A stretch of 64,000 nucleotides of DNA, from positions 1,178,001 to 1,242,000 of the forward strand of contig NZ_FSQT01000001.1 in assembly GCF_900143515.1 (NCBI RefSeq). Direction: 5' to 3'. The notes under the pieces were generated by a model. That model saw nothing but the letters and a program-made list of their open reading frames with translations, made no database searches and was not told where the DNA came from. Positions 37,082 to 46,031 of this stretch are shown here, piece after piece. A program made the position numbers and the translations under genes. Position 1 is the stretch's first letter. Every line of letters starts with the position of its first letter. The DNA is from Micromonospora cremea. Its GTDB lineage: Bacteria; Actinomycetota; Actinomycetes; Mycobacteriales; Micromonosporaceae.

Positions 37082-37244
37082 GCGAACCCTTCACGAGATG
37101 GTGGCGGGGACAGTCCCGCCGGGCTGACGGATTACATTGTCTCATTCATTTACTCGTAGAGGCTTTTGCCGAGATTCCGCCGGGACCAGCGTCGGAACAA
37201 CCCGCAAAGTCTCAAATCACGTCGCAAGCGGTACGGTGGCGGGC

Positions 37245-38015
37245 GTGGACACCGCACCGAAGGACCGCCTGCGGGCGGTGGACCTGGCCGCCACCGTCGG
37301 GATCTCGGTGCAGCAGGTGCGCAACTACGTCGAGGTGGGCGTGCTGCCGCCGGTCCGGCGCACCCCGAGCGGCTATCGGATCTTCACCACCGAGCACGCC
37401 CGGGCGCTGACCGTGGCGCGGCGACTGGCCGAGGGGCACGGCTGGAGCCGTACCCGGGAGATCATGGCGGCGGTGCACCGGGGTGACCTGCCGGCGGCCC
37501 TGGCGGCGCTCGACGGCGGCCACGCCGAGCTGGACCGGGAGCGCGCCGAGATTCGCCGGGTGCTCGGCGCCTTCGAGACCGTGCTGGCCAGCCCCGCGGC
37601 GACCCGACCGGCGCCACGCCGCGGCGCCCGCATCGGTGAGGTCGCCGCCCTGGTCGGGGTCCGGACCTCGCAGCTACGGCTGTGGGAGCAGCGCGGCCTG
37701 CTCCGGCCGGGCCGCACGCCGGGCACGAAGTACCGGGTGTACGACGAGGCCGAGTTACGCGCCGCGCAGGTGGTCGCGCTGCTGCGCCGGGGCGCGTACC
37801 CGTTCGACATCATCACGGCGGTGCTGGCCGAGCTGCGCACCACCGGCAGCGCCCAGCGGGTCCGTGCCGAGCTGGGCCGCCGTGAGCAGGAGCTGTACGC
37901 CCGCAGCCTGCGTCGGCTGCGGGGAAGCGCCGCGCTGCACGACTACCTGAGCGATCGGGGCGCTACCACATGGTCGGCCGGCCAACCGGTCCCAACGGGC
38001 GATCTTGTTGGCTAG
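37245..38015 (+). CDS. Regulator with two MerR-type DNA-binding domains
   Basis: A 256-residue protein. Two separate MerR headpieces are present. The first (about 8-75) reads LRAVDLAATVGISVQQVRNY and VGVLPPVRRTPSGYRIF; the second (about 123-190) reads IGEVAALVGVRTSQLRLWEQ, RGLLRPGRTPGTKYRVYDEA. Usual MerR proteins have one headpiece plus a dimer helix and a sensor domain. No cysteine sensor is present. GTG 37245 was chosen; GTG 37236 is an alternative. The gene is divergent from the DrrC-like gene, so it is a candidate drug-responsive regulator. The duplicated domain is the unusual point. Confidence 0.85.
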   Translation: MDTAPKDRLRAVDLAATVGISVQQVRNYVEVGVLPPVRRTPSGYRIFTTEHARALTVARRLAEGHGWSRTREIMAAVHRGDLPAALAALDGGHAELDRERAEIRRVLGAFETVLASPAATRPAPRRGARIGEVAALVGVRTSQLRLWEQRGLLRPGRTPGTKYRVYDEAELRAAQVVALLRRGAYPFDIITAVLAELRTTGSAQRVRAELGRREQELYARSLRRLRGSAALHDYLSDRGATTWSAGQPVPTGDLVG

Positions 38016-38025
38016 GGTCGGGCCT

Positions 38026-39237
38026 ATGAGAGCTGCGCTGCTGGCGGTCACGGCGTCCGCCGCCCTGCTCGCTCCGGCGCCGGTCACCGCCGCCGCGAGC
38101 GCCGCCGCCGCGACGACCGTGCGGTGCCCCAGGGCGCCGGCGCCTGCGGTGTCCCGGCCGCCCCGGCCCTCGCCTCCGCCCGCCGTGCCGGAGCAACAGG
38201 TGGTCGGCGGCGCCGGGCTGGCCACCAGCGGCCTGGTCGTGCCGGCCAGCGTCGGCGCGCCACCGGCGGTCACCGCCACCTCGTGGCTGGTCGCCGACCT
38301 GGACACCGGCCAGGTGCTCGGTGGCTGCGGCCCGCACGAGTACGGCACCCCGGCCAGCGTGCAGAAGCTGCTGCTGGCGGCCACGATGCTGCCCCGGCTG
38401 GATCCGAAGCAGACGGTCACCGTCACCGCGGCGGACATGGACATCGAGCCCGGGTCCTCCGCCGTCGGCCTGGTCGAGGGCGGCCGGTACACCATCGAGA
38501 CGGTCTGGCTGGGGTTGCTGCTCAACTCCGGCAACGAGGCGGCGAACGTGCTGGCCCGGCTGGGCGGCGGGGCGGACGGCGCGGCCGGCGGGGTACGCGC
38601 CATGAACGAGCAGGCGCACCGGCTCGGCGCACTTCAGACGCACGCGGTCACCGCCTCCGGGCTGGACGGCAGGGGGCAGTTCACCAGTGCGTACGACCTG
38701 GCGCTGATCGCCCGGGCCTGCTTCGCCGAGCCGAACTTCCGCCGGTACGCGCTCACCGAGCAGACGCAGATCCCGGCCCAGCCGGCGCAGCGCACCAAGG
38801 GTTTCCAGATCCAGAACGAGAACCAGCTCATCTACCGGTACCCGGGCGCGCTCGGCGGCAAGACGGGCTTCACCGATCTGGCCCGGCACACCTACGTCGG
38901 GGCGGCGCAGCGTGACGGGCGGCGGCTGGTGGTGACCCTGCTGGGCGCCGAGCCGGCGCCGATGCGCGGCTGGGAGCAGGGTGCGGCCCTGTTGGACTGG
39001 GGCTTCACGCTGCCCCGCGACGCCGCCGTCGGCCGGCTGGTCGAGCCGGGCGAGTTGATGGCCACCCCGTCGGCCGCGCCATCCGAGCTGGCCGAGCCCG
39101 GTACGCCCCGGCCGGCGGCGGCCCACGGTCCGGTGCGCTCCGGGTCGGGGTGGCTCTGGTCGGTGACCGCGCTGAGCGGCGCCGGCGTGCTGCTGCTGGG
39201 CGGGCTGCTGTGGTGGCGCCGCCGCCAGTTGCCCTGA
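38026..39237 (+). CDS. D-alanyl-D-alanine carboxypeptidase (DacA/PBP5-like)
   Basis: A 403-residue penicillin-binding protein. Signal peptide at 1-25, a Pro-rich stalk, then the three catalytic motifs: Ser111-x-x-Lys114 (ASVQK), Ser168-Gly-Asn170 (NSGN), and Lys279-Thr-Gly281 (GGKTGFT). A hydrophobic helix near the C-terminus (WSVTALSGAGVLLLGGLLWW) anchors it in the membrane with a basic tail. It trims the terminal D-Ala of peptidoglycan pentapeptides. It follows the MerR gene by ten bases but is unlikely to be functionally linked. Confidence 0.93.
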   Translation: MRAALLAVTASAALLAPAPVTAAASAAAATTVRCPRAPAPAVSRPPRPSPPPAVPEQQVVGGAGLATSGLVVPASVGAPPAVTATSWLVADLDTGQVLGGCGPHEYGTPASVQKLLLAATMLPRLDPKQTVTVTAADMDIEPGSSAVGLVEGGRYTIETVWLGLLLNSGNEAANVLARLGGGADGAAGGVRAMNEQAHRLGALQTHAVTASGLDGRGQFTSAYDLALIARACFAEPNFRRYALTEQTQIPAQPAQRTKGFQIQNENQLIYRYPGALGGKTGFTDLARHTYVGAAQRDGRRLVVTLLGAEPAPMRGWEQGAALLDWGFTLPRDAAVGRLVEPGELMATPSAAPSELAEPGTPRPAAAHGPVRSGSGWLWSVTALSGAGVLLLGGLLWWRRRQLP

Positions 39238-39306
39238 CGGATCGACAACCAGCCTCGACATCCATAGACTCCGGTCTTTCTGGCACCACGAGTCCAGGAG
39301 GATCCC

Positions 39307-40152
39307 TTGTCGAGTGAACTCGAACCGCGGTCCGGCGTGGCGGCACCCCGCCGGTCGGTGCGCGCGCTGAACCGCCTCGCGGGGGTGACGGTGCTCGCCG
39401 GCGCGCTGGTCGCCGGCGCGTCCGCCGCCGCCGTCGCCGCACCGCGCCCGACCGTCGACGCGGTGACCGCCTCCGCCGCGCCGTCGGCCGCCACCGATGC
39501 CGCCACCCGCCCGCCGCGCACCACGCACGGCCCGTGCGCGTACACCGAGACGCCCGACGAGCCGGCTGCCCGGCCGGTGCCACTGCCGCCCGACCCGCGG
39601 CGTACGCCGGACCGGGGAACGGTCCGGGTGACGCTGGCGACCAACCACGGGCCGATCGGGATGACCCTGGACCGGGCGGCCGCGCCGTGCACGGTGCAGA
39701 GCTTCCTGCACCTGGTCCGCAAGCACTTCTACGACCGGACATCCTGCCACCGGCTCACCGCGTACCCCACGCTCAGCGTGCTGCAGTGCGGGGATCCGTC
39801 CGGAACCGGTTCGGGCGGGCCCGGCTACCGCTACGCCGACGAGCTGCCGACCGACCTGCCGCCGGCGCCCACCGACCCGACGGGCGAGCGCCGCCTCTAC
39901 GCCCGGGGCACGCTCGCCATGGCCAACGCCGGCCCGGACACCAACGGCAGCCAGTTCTTCCTGGTCTACGCCGACTCGGCGCTGCGGCCGAACTACACCG
40001 TCTTCGGCTCGGTGGACCGGGCCGGGCTGGCCACGCTCGACCGGATCGCGGCGGGGGGAGTGGCCCCGACCGAGGAGGACCCGGCGCCCGTCGACGGCGC
40101 GCCCGCGCTACCGGTCGACATCCGCAAGGCCCTGCGGCACCACCACCGCTGA
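39307..40152 (+). CDS. Secreted cyclophilin-type peptidylprolyl isomerase
   Basis: A 281-residue protein. An N-terminal basic segment and hydrophobic stretch (LAGVTVLAGALVAGASAAA) form a signal peptide or anchor. A low-complexity linker leads to the cyclophilin domain: VTLATNHGPIGMTLDRAAAP, HRLTAYPTLSVLQCGD, LAMANAGPDTNGSQFF, and NYTVFGSV. The catalytic Arg of the usual FHR motif is shifted to CHRL, so activity should be intact. A TTG start at 39307 lies five bases after AGGAGG. It probably folds exported proteins. Confidence 0.92.
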   Translation: MSSELEPRSGVAAPRRSVRALNRLAGVTVLAGALVAGASAAAVAAPRPTVDAVTASAAPSAATDAATRPPRTTHGPCAYTETPDEPAARPVPLPPDPRRTPDRGTVRVTLATNHGPIGMTLDRAAAPCTVQSFLHLVRKHFYDRTSCHRLTAYPTLSVLQCGDPSGTGSGGPGYRYADELPTDLPPAPTDPTGERRLYARGTLAMANAGPDTNGSQFFLVYADSALRPNYTVFGSVDRAGLATLDRIAAGGVAPTEEDPAPVDGAPALPVDIRKALRHHHR

Positions 40153-40164
40153 CAGCTCACCTCC

Positions 40165-40204
40165 GCGCCGCGCCGACCGGGAACCGATCCGGCCGGCGCG
40201 GCGC
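40165..40204. terminator. Stem-loop between convergent cyclophilin and LacI genes
   Basis: GCGCCGCGCCG (40165-40175) and CGGCGCGGCGC (40194-40204) form a perfect 11-bp stem around an 18-base loop, 12 bp after the cyclophilin stop. Further pairing of CCGG/CCGG is possible inside the loop. Confidence 0.6.
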
Positions 40205-40312
40205 TGCCGGCGGTTCGACGAGGTGATCACCGGTGGTTGCGGCCGGATTTCTCCGGAATTATCGGGCCCGGGCTGGAAGCGCTCGGGCCGCCCGTCGGGT
40301 GCGGGTCGGCCG

Positions 40313-41350
40313 TCACGACGCCCGCGACGACCCGACCGGCGGCGCGGTCGTGCTGTCGCGGACCACCAGCTCGGTGGCGAGTTCCACCCGGGGGGAGTCG
40401 ATGGCCTCGCCCTGGGCGAGCCGCAGGACGGTCCGCGCGGCCAGTCGACCCATCTCGACCAGCGGTTGCCGCACAGTGGTCAGTGGCGGCGACGCCCACC
40501 GCGCCTCGGGCAGGTCGTCGAAGCCGACCACGCTGACGTCGCCCGGGACCAGCAGGCCGCGTTGCCGGATCGCCTCGTAGACGCCGAACGCCATCTGGTC
40601 GCTCGCCGCGAAGATCGCCGTCGGTGGCTCGTCGAGGTCCAGCAGCGAGGACCCGGCGGCGAAGCCGGACGCGTGGTAGAAGTCGCCGGGTCGGAGCAGG
40701 TGTTCCTCCAGCGGCAGGCCGGCGACCTCCAGCCCGGCCCGGTAGCCGTCCAGCCGGGCTCGGCTGCACAGCAGGTGCGTCGGCCCGGCCACGAACCCGA
40801 TCCGCCGGTGCCCGAGCGAGAGCAGGTGCTCGGTCGCGGCGAGCCCGCCGGCCCAGTTGGTGGCTCCTATGGTCGGTACGTCGATGGCGGGCACACCGGC
40901 CGGGTCGACCACCACCACGGGCACGTTGAGCCGCCGCAGCTGGGCGTAGAGCGGCGGGCTGACGTGCGAGGTCACGAAGATGACGCCGTCGGTGGCCCGG
41001 GCACGCAGGTTCTGCAGCCACTGCCGGGCGGCGGTGGACTGTCGGTGTATCGCGGAGACCACGGTGCCCACGCCGGCGGCGTGCCCGACGTCCTCGACTC
41101 CGCGGATGATCTCCACGGCCCAGGGGCTGTCCAGGTCGTTGAAGACCAGGTCGACCAGGCCGGCGGGCTGCACCGTGCGGCTGGCGCGACGCCGGTAGCC
41201 GTGGTGGCGCAGCAGCTCCTCGACCCGTTCCCGGGTGCCGGGGGCCACGTCCGAGCGGCCGTTGAGCACCCGGGACACGGTCGGCACCGAGACTCCGGCC
41301 TCTCGCGCGATGGCGCTGATGGTGACCCTGCGTCCGTCGTCCGCGTCCAC
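40313..41350 (-). CDS. LacI-family transcriptional regulator (second of two)
   Basis: A 345-residue LacI/GalR protein. The headpiece holds ISAIAREAGVSVPTVSRVLN and ends at the hinge PGTRERVEELLRHHGY. The binding core contains HLLSLGHRRIGFVAGPTHL and VVGFDDLPEARWASPPLTTV. GTG 41350 has GGAGA eight bases upstream. It lies 222 bp downstream of, and in the same direction as, another LacI regulator, whose headpiece differs, so the two should recognise different operators. Its substrate is presumably a plant oligosaccharide, by location. Confidence 0.93.
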   Translation of the reverse strand: MDADDGRRVTISAIAREAGVSVPTVSRVLNGRSDVAPGTRERVEELLRHHGYRRRASRTVQPAGLVDLVFNDLDSPWAVEIIRGVEDVGHAAGVGTVVSAIHRQSTAARQWLQNLRARATDGVIFVTSHVSPPLYAQLRRLNVPVVVVDPAGVPAIDVPTIGATNWAGGLAATEHLLSLGHRRIGFVAGPTHLLCSRARLDGYRAGLEVAGLPLEEHLLRPGDFYHASGFAAGSSLLDLDEPPTAIFAASDQMAFGVYEAIRQRGLLVPGDVSVVGFDDLPEARWASPPLTTVRQPLVEMGRLAARTVLRLAQGEAIDSPRVELATELVVRDSTTAPPVGSSRAS

Positions 41351-41479
41351 CCGCGTCTCCTTTGTTCTTTCGGGGCGGGCCGGACGCCGGCACCGGGATG
41401 CCCCGGAGCAGCGTGCCCGTCCCATCGGTCATCCTGCCGCACGGACCGGGGGCTGGCGACAGGGCGCATCGCCGCCCTG

Positions 41480-41508
41480 TTCCGGGAAGTTGCGGAGAAT
41501 TCCCGGAA
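41480..41508. promoter_or_regulatory. Perfect inverted repeat between the two LacI genes
   Basis: TTCCGGGAA (41480-41488) and TTCCCGGAA (41500-41508) are perfectly complementary across an 11-base spacer. It lies 65 bp after the upstream LacI stop and 130 bp before the second LacI start. It may be an operator or a terminator. Confidence 0.4.
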
Positions 41509-41572
41509 GTGCGGCTGATCGGCACGGGCCGGCGCGTCGCCGGGCCCGGCGCAGCACCCGGGACCGCGCCGC

Positions 41573-42628
41573 TCAGCCGCTTGCCGCACCGGCGGCCGAC
41601 GGCGGCCGATCGGGCCCGGGGGAGGGCGTGTACGGGGCGCAGGAAGACCGGACGACCAGTTCGGTCGGCAGCCGGACGTGCGGGTCGCGTTCGACGCCGC
41701 CGACGAGGTCGATGAGCAGCCGCATCGCCTCGGCGCCCATGCGTTGCAGGGGTTGCGCGATCGTGGTGAGCTGCGGGGTGACCAGCGCCGACTCGGGGAT
41801 GTTGTCGAAGCCGATCACGGACAGGTCGTCGGGCACCGTGAGGCCCATGGTCCGGGCGACGTCCATCGTGGCGATCGCGGAGAGGTCGTTGCCGGCGAAG
41901 ACGGCGGTTGGCCGGTCGGGCCGTGCCAGCAGTTCCGCGGCCGTGGCGGCGGCGCTCTCGACCCGGAAACCGCCGACGCGGACGAGTCGTTCGTCGACCG
42001 CGACGTCCGCGTCGGCCATGGCCTGGCGGAAGCCGGCCTCGCGAAGGCGCGCCGACTCGAGGTCGGGGCGACCGCTGATGTGGCCGATGCGGCGGTGACC
42101 GAGCGACAGCAGATAGTTGGTCGCGAGCACCGCGCCGGCGAAGTTGTCGGAGTCGACGGTGGGCAGCCCCGACGGGCCGGTGTGGGGGTCGACGGCCACG
42201 ACATGGAAGCCCTGCTTGGTCTCGACCACCGTCGGCGTGACGATCACGGCCCCGTCGATGAGCGTCCCGGACAGGCGGGCCAGCGAGCGCCGCTCCCAGC
42301 CGACGGCCGTGCCGTCGCCGTCGCCGCCGGAGTAGGCCAGCAGCTGGTAGCCGGTGCCGGCGACCTCCTTCGACGCGCCCTTGAGCAGTTCGGTCGAGAA
42401 CGGCTCGAACTCGGCGACCAGGATGCCCAGGACGTTCGTCCGGTGGCTGCGCAGGCTCTGCGCTCCCAGGCTGGCCTCGTAGCCGAGCTGGTGGATGACC
42501 TCCCGGACGCGCTCCACGGTCGCCTGCGCCACGCCGTAGCGACCGTTGACGACCTTCGACACGGTCGCCACCGAGACGCCGGCCGTACGGGCCACGTCCG
42601 ACATCTTGACACGCTCGGGGAAGGTCAC
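41573..42628 (-). CDS. LacI-family regulator, likely repressor of the xylo-oligosaccharide operon
   Basis: A 351-residue LacI/GalR protein. Headpiece MSDVARTAGVSVATVSKVVN and VRLPTELVVR near the end, with the core motif YLLSLGHRRIGHISGRPDL. The last 20 residues are proline-rich. It is divergent from the ABC transporter operon, with an inverted-repeat site just upstream of the operon's -35 box. The arrangement resembles the bxlR-bxlEFGA locus of Streptomyces, whose regulator represses xylobiose uptake. GTG 42628 is taken as start. Confidence 0.9.
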   Translation of the reverse strand: MTFPERVKMSDVARTAGVSVATVSKVVNGRYGVAQATVERVREVIHQLGYEASLGAQSLRSHRTNVLGILVAEFEPFSTELLKGASKEVAGTGYQLLAYSGGDGDGTAVGWERRSLARLSGTLIDGAVIVTPTVVETKQGFHVVAVDPHTGPSGLPTVDSDNFAGAVLATNYLLSLGHRRIGHISGRPDLESARLREAGFRQAMADADVAVDERLVRVGGFRVESAAATAAELLARPDRPTAVFAGNDLSAIATMDVARTMGLTVPDDLSVIGFDNIPESALVTPQLTTIAQPLQRMGAEAMRLLIDLVGGVERDPHVRLPTELVVRSSCAPYTPSPGPDRPPSAAGAASG

Positions 42629-42677
42629 GCCGACGATGATAGTGGGCCACCTGGGACTCGTCGCGAGGGGTAGAAAA

Positions 42678-42720
42678 CGTTATCGACAACGGTTGACACC
42701 CCGTTACGGGACTGTAAAAC
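42678..42720 (+). promoter_or_regulatory. Operator and promoter of the sugar-uptake operon
   Basis: CGTTATCGACAACG (42678-42691) is a CG-centred near-palindrome (CGTT-a-TCGA-c-AACG), typical of LacI-family operators. Directly after it comes TTGACA (42693-42698), 16 bases and TAAAAC (42715-42720). The operator ends next to the -35 box, 75 bp before the lipoprotein start, consistent with repression by the divergent LacI protein. Confidence 0.65.
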
Positions 42721-42765
42721 TCGCCGCACCTAAGTACCGCCACTGCTAGTCGAGGAGACGTGTCG

Positions 42766-44073
42766 ATGGCGATGAAGCACCGCGCGGGCGCCACCCTGGC
42801 GCTGTTGATGACCACCGCACTGCTCGTCGCCGGGTGTAACGGCGGCGACAGCGAGGCACCCGACGAGAACGAGCTTTACAAGAATCCGGTGACCCTGACC
42901 TGGTGGCACAACGCCTCCCAGGACGGGCCTGGCAAGACCTACTGGGAGAAGGTCGCGAAGGACTTCTCCGCACTGCACCCGACCGTCACGATCCAGATCG
43001 AGGGAATCGAGACCAACCAGCTCCAGCGCACCCGGCTCCCCGCCGCGCTGCTGAGCAGCGACCCGCCGGACATCTTCCAGGCGTGGGGCGGCGGCGAGAT
43101 GCGTGAGCAGGTCGAGGCCGACTACCTCAAGGACGTCACCGATCAGGTCAAGGACGAGGTCGCCAACATCGGCAGCGCGACCGAGATCTGGCAGGTGGAC
43201 GGCAAGCAGTACGGCCTGCCGTACCGGATGGGAATCGAGGGCATCTGGTACAACAAGGACATGTTCGCGAAAGCGGGCATCTCCGCTCCTCCGACCACTT
43301 TCGAGGAGCTCAACCAGGCGGTCGCGAAGCTCAAGGCCATCAACGTCATCCCGATCGCGCTGGGCGCCGGTGACAAGTGGCCCGCCGCGCACTGGTGGTA
43401 CAACTTCGCGCTGCGTGCCTGCTCGGTAGACACGCTCAAGAAGGCGTCCGTCGACTTGGTCTTCGACGACCCGTGCTTCGTCAAGGCGGGCCAGGACCTG
43501 AAGAACTTCATCGGCACCAACCCGTTCCAGCCGAACTTCATCGCGACGCCGGGCCAGAACGACCCGACCAGCGCCAACGGGCTGGTCGCCAACGGCAAGG
43601 CCGCGATGGAGCTGATGGGCGACTGGAACAGGGGCACCCTGGAGACCGTCGCCGAGGACCCGAAAGCGCTCACGAAGTTCCTCGGCTGGTTCCCCGTACC
43701 GGCGATCGCCGGCTCCGCCGGTGACCCGAAGGCGGCCCTCGGCGGCGGCGACGGGTTCGCCTGCGCCAAGAACGCCCCGGCCGAGTGCGTCGAGTTCCTC
43801 AAGTACATCGTGAGCCCCGAGGTGCAGAAGGGCTTTGCCGGGACCGGCACCGGCCTGCCCGTAGCCAAGGGTGCGGAGGCCGGCGTGGCCGACCCCTCCC
43901 TGAAGTCCATCCTGGAGGCCACCTCGGGTGCGACGTATGTGCAGCTCTGGCTGGACACGGCCTTCGGCAGCACCATCGGCAACGCGATGAACGACGCTGT
44001 CATCGCCATTTTCGCCGGCAACGGCACTCCTGAGAAGGTCGTCGAGGCGATGAAGGCGGCCGCGAAGAAGTGA
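42766..44073 (+). CDS. Sugar ABC transporter substrate-binding lipoprotein
   Basis: A 435-residue type-1 solute-binding protein. Lipoprotein signal with lipobox LLVAGC at its start. The mature part begins with a charged linker, then VTLTWWHNASQDGPGKTYWEKV and the ligand-region patterns GIWYNKDMFAKAGI and GKAAMELMGDW. This is the extracellular binding protein of a MalE/XynE-type transporter. ATG 42766 is chosen because GAGGAG (42752-42757) lies eight bases upstream. It is followed by two permease genes (overlap of four bases). Xylo-oligosaccharide is the likely ligand, given the enzymes downstream. Confidence 0.93.
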   Translation: MAMKHRAGATLALLMTTALLVAGCNGGDSEAPDENELYKNPVTLTWWHNASQDGPGKTYWEKVAKDFSALHPTVTIQIEGIETNQLQRTRLPAALLSSDPPDIFQAWGGGEMREQVEADYLKDVTDQVKDEVANIGSATEIWQVDGKQYGLPYRMGIEGIWYNKDMFAKAGISAPPTTFEELNQAVAKLKAINVIPIALGAGDKWPAAHWWYNFALRACSVDTLKKASVDLVFDDPCFVKAGQDLKNFIGTNPFQPNFIATPGQNDPTSANGLVANGKAAMELMGDWNRGTLETVAEDPKALTKFLGWFPVPAIAGSAGDPKAALGGGDGFACAKNAPAECVEFLKYIVSPEVQKGFAGTGTGLPVAKGAEAGVADPSLKSILEATSGATYVQLWLDTAFGSTIGNAMNDAVIAIFAGNGTPEKVVEAMKAAAKK

Positions 44074-45068
44074 CCTCCACCAACCCGACCCTGAGCCCCG
44101 TCGGCGGCGCGTCCGCGCCGCCGGCGGGCCCCCCGGCCGCCCGACGCCCGTCGTCCCGCGCTGCCGAGACCAGACGCAAGTGGTACGAGATCATCGGGCT
44201 CACCACGCCGGCGGTCGCCGTCTACGTGATGTTCGTGCTGGTGCCGATGGGCTTCGCGGTCTACTACAGCCTCTTCCGCTGGCGCGGAGTCGGGCCGCCC
44301 ACCGAGTTCGTCGGACTCAACAACTACATCCTCGCCTTCCAGGACCCGATCTTCCTGGACGCTCTGCGCAACAACGCCATCATCGTGTTCGGGTCGCTGC
44401 TGCTCCAGGGCCCCATCGCCCTGGCCGTGGCCCTGCTGCTCAACCGTCGCTTCCGCGGCCGCACCGTGTTCCGGCTCCTGGTGTTCGTGCCGTACGTCCT
44501 CGCCGAAGTCACCGTCGGCATCATGTGGAAGTTGATCCTCACCGGCGGCGGGACCATCGACGTGCTGCTGCGGCAGATCGGCCTGGGCAGCCTGGTGCAG
44601 GCGTGGCTCGCCGACCTCGACATCGTCATCTGGACGCTGCTGGTCGTCCTCACCTGGAAGTACGTCGGCTTCGCGATCATTCTCCTGCTCGCCGGACTGT
44701 CGAACGTGCCGCCCGAGCTGACCGAGGCCGCCGCGATCGACGGCGCGAGCTGGTGGCAGACCCAGCGCCACGTCACGCTCCCGCTGCTCGGGCCGACGAT
44801 CCGGATCTGGATGTTCCTGTCGATGATCGGCTCGTTGCAGGTCTTCGACGTGATCTGGGTGACCTCGGTGCCCGCGGTCCGGTCGCTCGGCGCCTCGGCC
44901 ACCATGGCCACCTACATGGTGGACAACGGCTTCTTCGCCCGGCTCTGGGGCTACGGCAACGCGGTGGCCGTGATCCTGTTCGTCATCTCCTTCATCGCGG
45001 CGCTGCTGTTCCAGCGCTTTCTCCTCCGTCGCGACATCGAGGGCGCCGTCACCGGAAGGAGGAACTGA
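44070..45068 (+). CDS. Sugar ABC transporter permease, MalF-like
   Basis: A 332-residue membrane protein with six predicted helices after a 35-residue Pro/Ala-rich start. The EAA motif in EAAAIDGASWWQTQRHVTLPLLGP contacts the ATPase. GTG 44070 overlaps the stop of the binding-protein gene. No ATPase gene is in this operon, so a shared MsiK-type ATPase elsewhere in the genome is expected, as for other sugar importers in actinomycetes. Confidence 0.93.
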   Translation: MTSTNPTLSPVGGASAPPAGPPAARRPSSRAAETRRKWYEIIGLTTPAVAVYVMFVLVPMGFAVYYSLFRWRGVGPPTEFVGLNNYILAFQDPIFLDALRNNAIIVFGSLLLQGPIALAVALLLNRRFRGRTVFRLLVFVPYVLAEVTVGIMWKLILTGGGTIDVLLRQIGLGSLVQAWLADLDIVIWTLLVVLTWKYVGFAIILLLAGLSNVPPELTEAAAIDGASWWQTQRHVTLPLLGPTIRIWMFLSMIGSLQVFDVIWVTSVPAVRSLGASATMATYMVDNGFFARLWGYGNAVAVILFVISFIAALLFQRFLLRRDIEGAVTGRRN

Positions 45069-45070
45069 CC

Positions 45071-45934
45071 GTGACCGAGAACGCGCTGACGTCCCCCTCG
45101 TCGCCGCACCGCCGTCCGTTCTCGTGGGGCAGTCCGCTGACCTACGGGCTGGCCCTCGCGATCGCCGCCGTCTCCATCGCCCCGGTGGTCTACGTGATCG
45201 TTGGGGGCTTCCGCACCACTCCAAACATCATCGCGGACCCGGCCGGGCTGCCCGACCCGTGGGTGTGGGACAACTACGCCAGGGTGCTGACGCGGAGCGA
45301 CTTCTGGCAGCAGGCCTTCAACAGCGCGGTGATCGCCCTGGGTACGACGCTCGCCGTCGTGCTGCTCGGCGTCTGCGCCGCGTTCGTGCTCGCCCGCTAC
45401 AGCTTCCGCGGCCGGGAGGCGCTCTACACCTTCTTCACCCTCGGCCTGCTCTTCCCGGCCGGGGCGGCGATCCTGCCGCTCTATCTGATGCTGCGTGACC
45501 TCAACCTGATCAACTCCTACTACGCGGTGATCCTCCCGCAGGTCGCCTTCTCGCTGCCGCTCACGATCGTGATCCTGCGTCCGTTCCTCGCCGCCGTACC
45601 CCGCGAGTTGGAGGACGCCGCGGCGATCGACGGCGCGGGCCGGCTCGGTTTCCTCTGGCGCGTCATGCTTCCGCTGTCCCGGCCCGCGCTGGTCACCGTC
45701 GGGGTCCTCGCGTTCGTGGCGAGCTGGAACGCCTTCCTCCTGCCGCTGCTCGTGCTCGGCGACGCCGACCTGCACACCCTGCCGCTGGGCGTGCAGAACT
45801 TCTCCAGCCAGTACACCTCCGACACCGCGGGAATCCTCGCGTTCACCTCGCTGGCGATGCTGCCGGCACTTCTCTTCTTCACCTTCGCCGAGAAGCAGAT
45901 CGTCGGTGGCCTGCAGGGTGCGGTGAAGGGCTGA
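45071..45934 (+). CDS. Sugar ABC transporter permease, MalG-like
   Basis: A 287-residue permease with six membrane helices and the EAA-type motif DAAAIDGAGRLGFLWRVMLP. GTG 45071 has GAAGGAGGAA upstream, two bases after the MalF-like stop. It forms the second half of the transporter channel. Its C-terminus FAEKQIVGGLQGAVKG is the standard ending of MalG-type proteins. Confidence 0.93.
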   Translation: MTENALTSPSSPHRRPFSWGSPLTYGLALAIAAVSIAPVVYVIVGGFRTTPNIIADPAGLPDPWVWDNYARVLTRSDFWQQAFNSAVIALGTTLAVVLLGVCAAFVLARYSFRGREALYTFFTLGLLFPAGAAILPLYLMLRDLNLINSYYAVILPQVAFSLPLTIVILRPFLAAVPRELEDAAAIDGAGRLGFLWRVMLPLSRPALVTVGVLAFVASWNAFLLPLLVLGDADLHTLPLGVQNFSSQYTSDTAGILAFTSLAMLPALLFFTFAEKQIVGGLQGAVKG

Positions 45935-46031
45935 GCAGCACCGGTACGCGCAGAGTGGCGAAACACCGCATAACCGTCTACCTGTTCGCCCGGCGGGCCC
46001 TCGTACGGGGGCCGATGGGCGTCGGAGGAAA

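Noticed and set aside
37082..37244. A MerR-type promoter with a 19-bp spacer in the divergent DrrC/MerR gap.
   Set aside because: A TGTAAT -10-like box for the DrrC-like gene exists at 37131-37136 (minus), but no credible -35 or dyad was found at the right distance.
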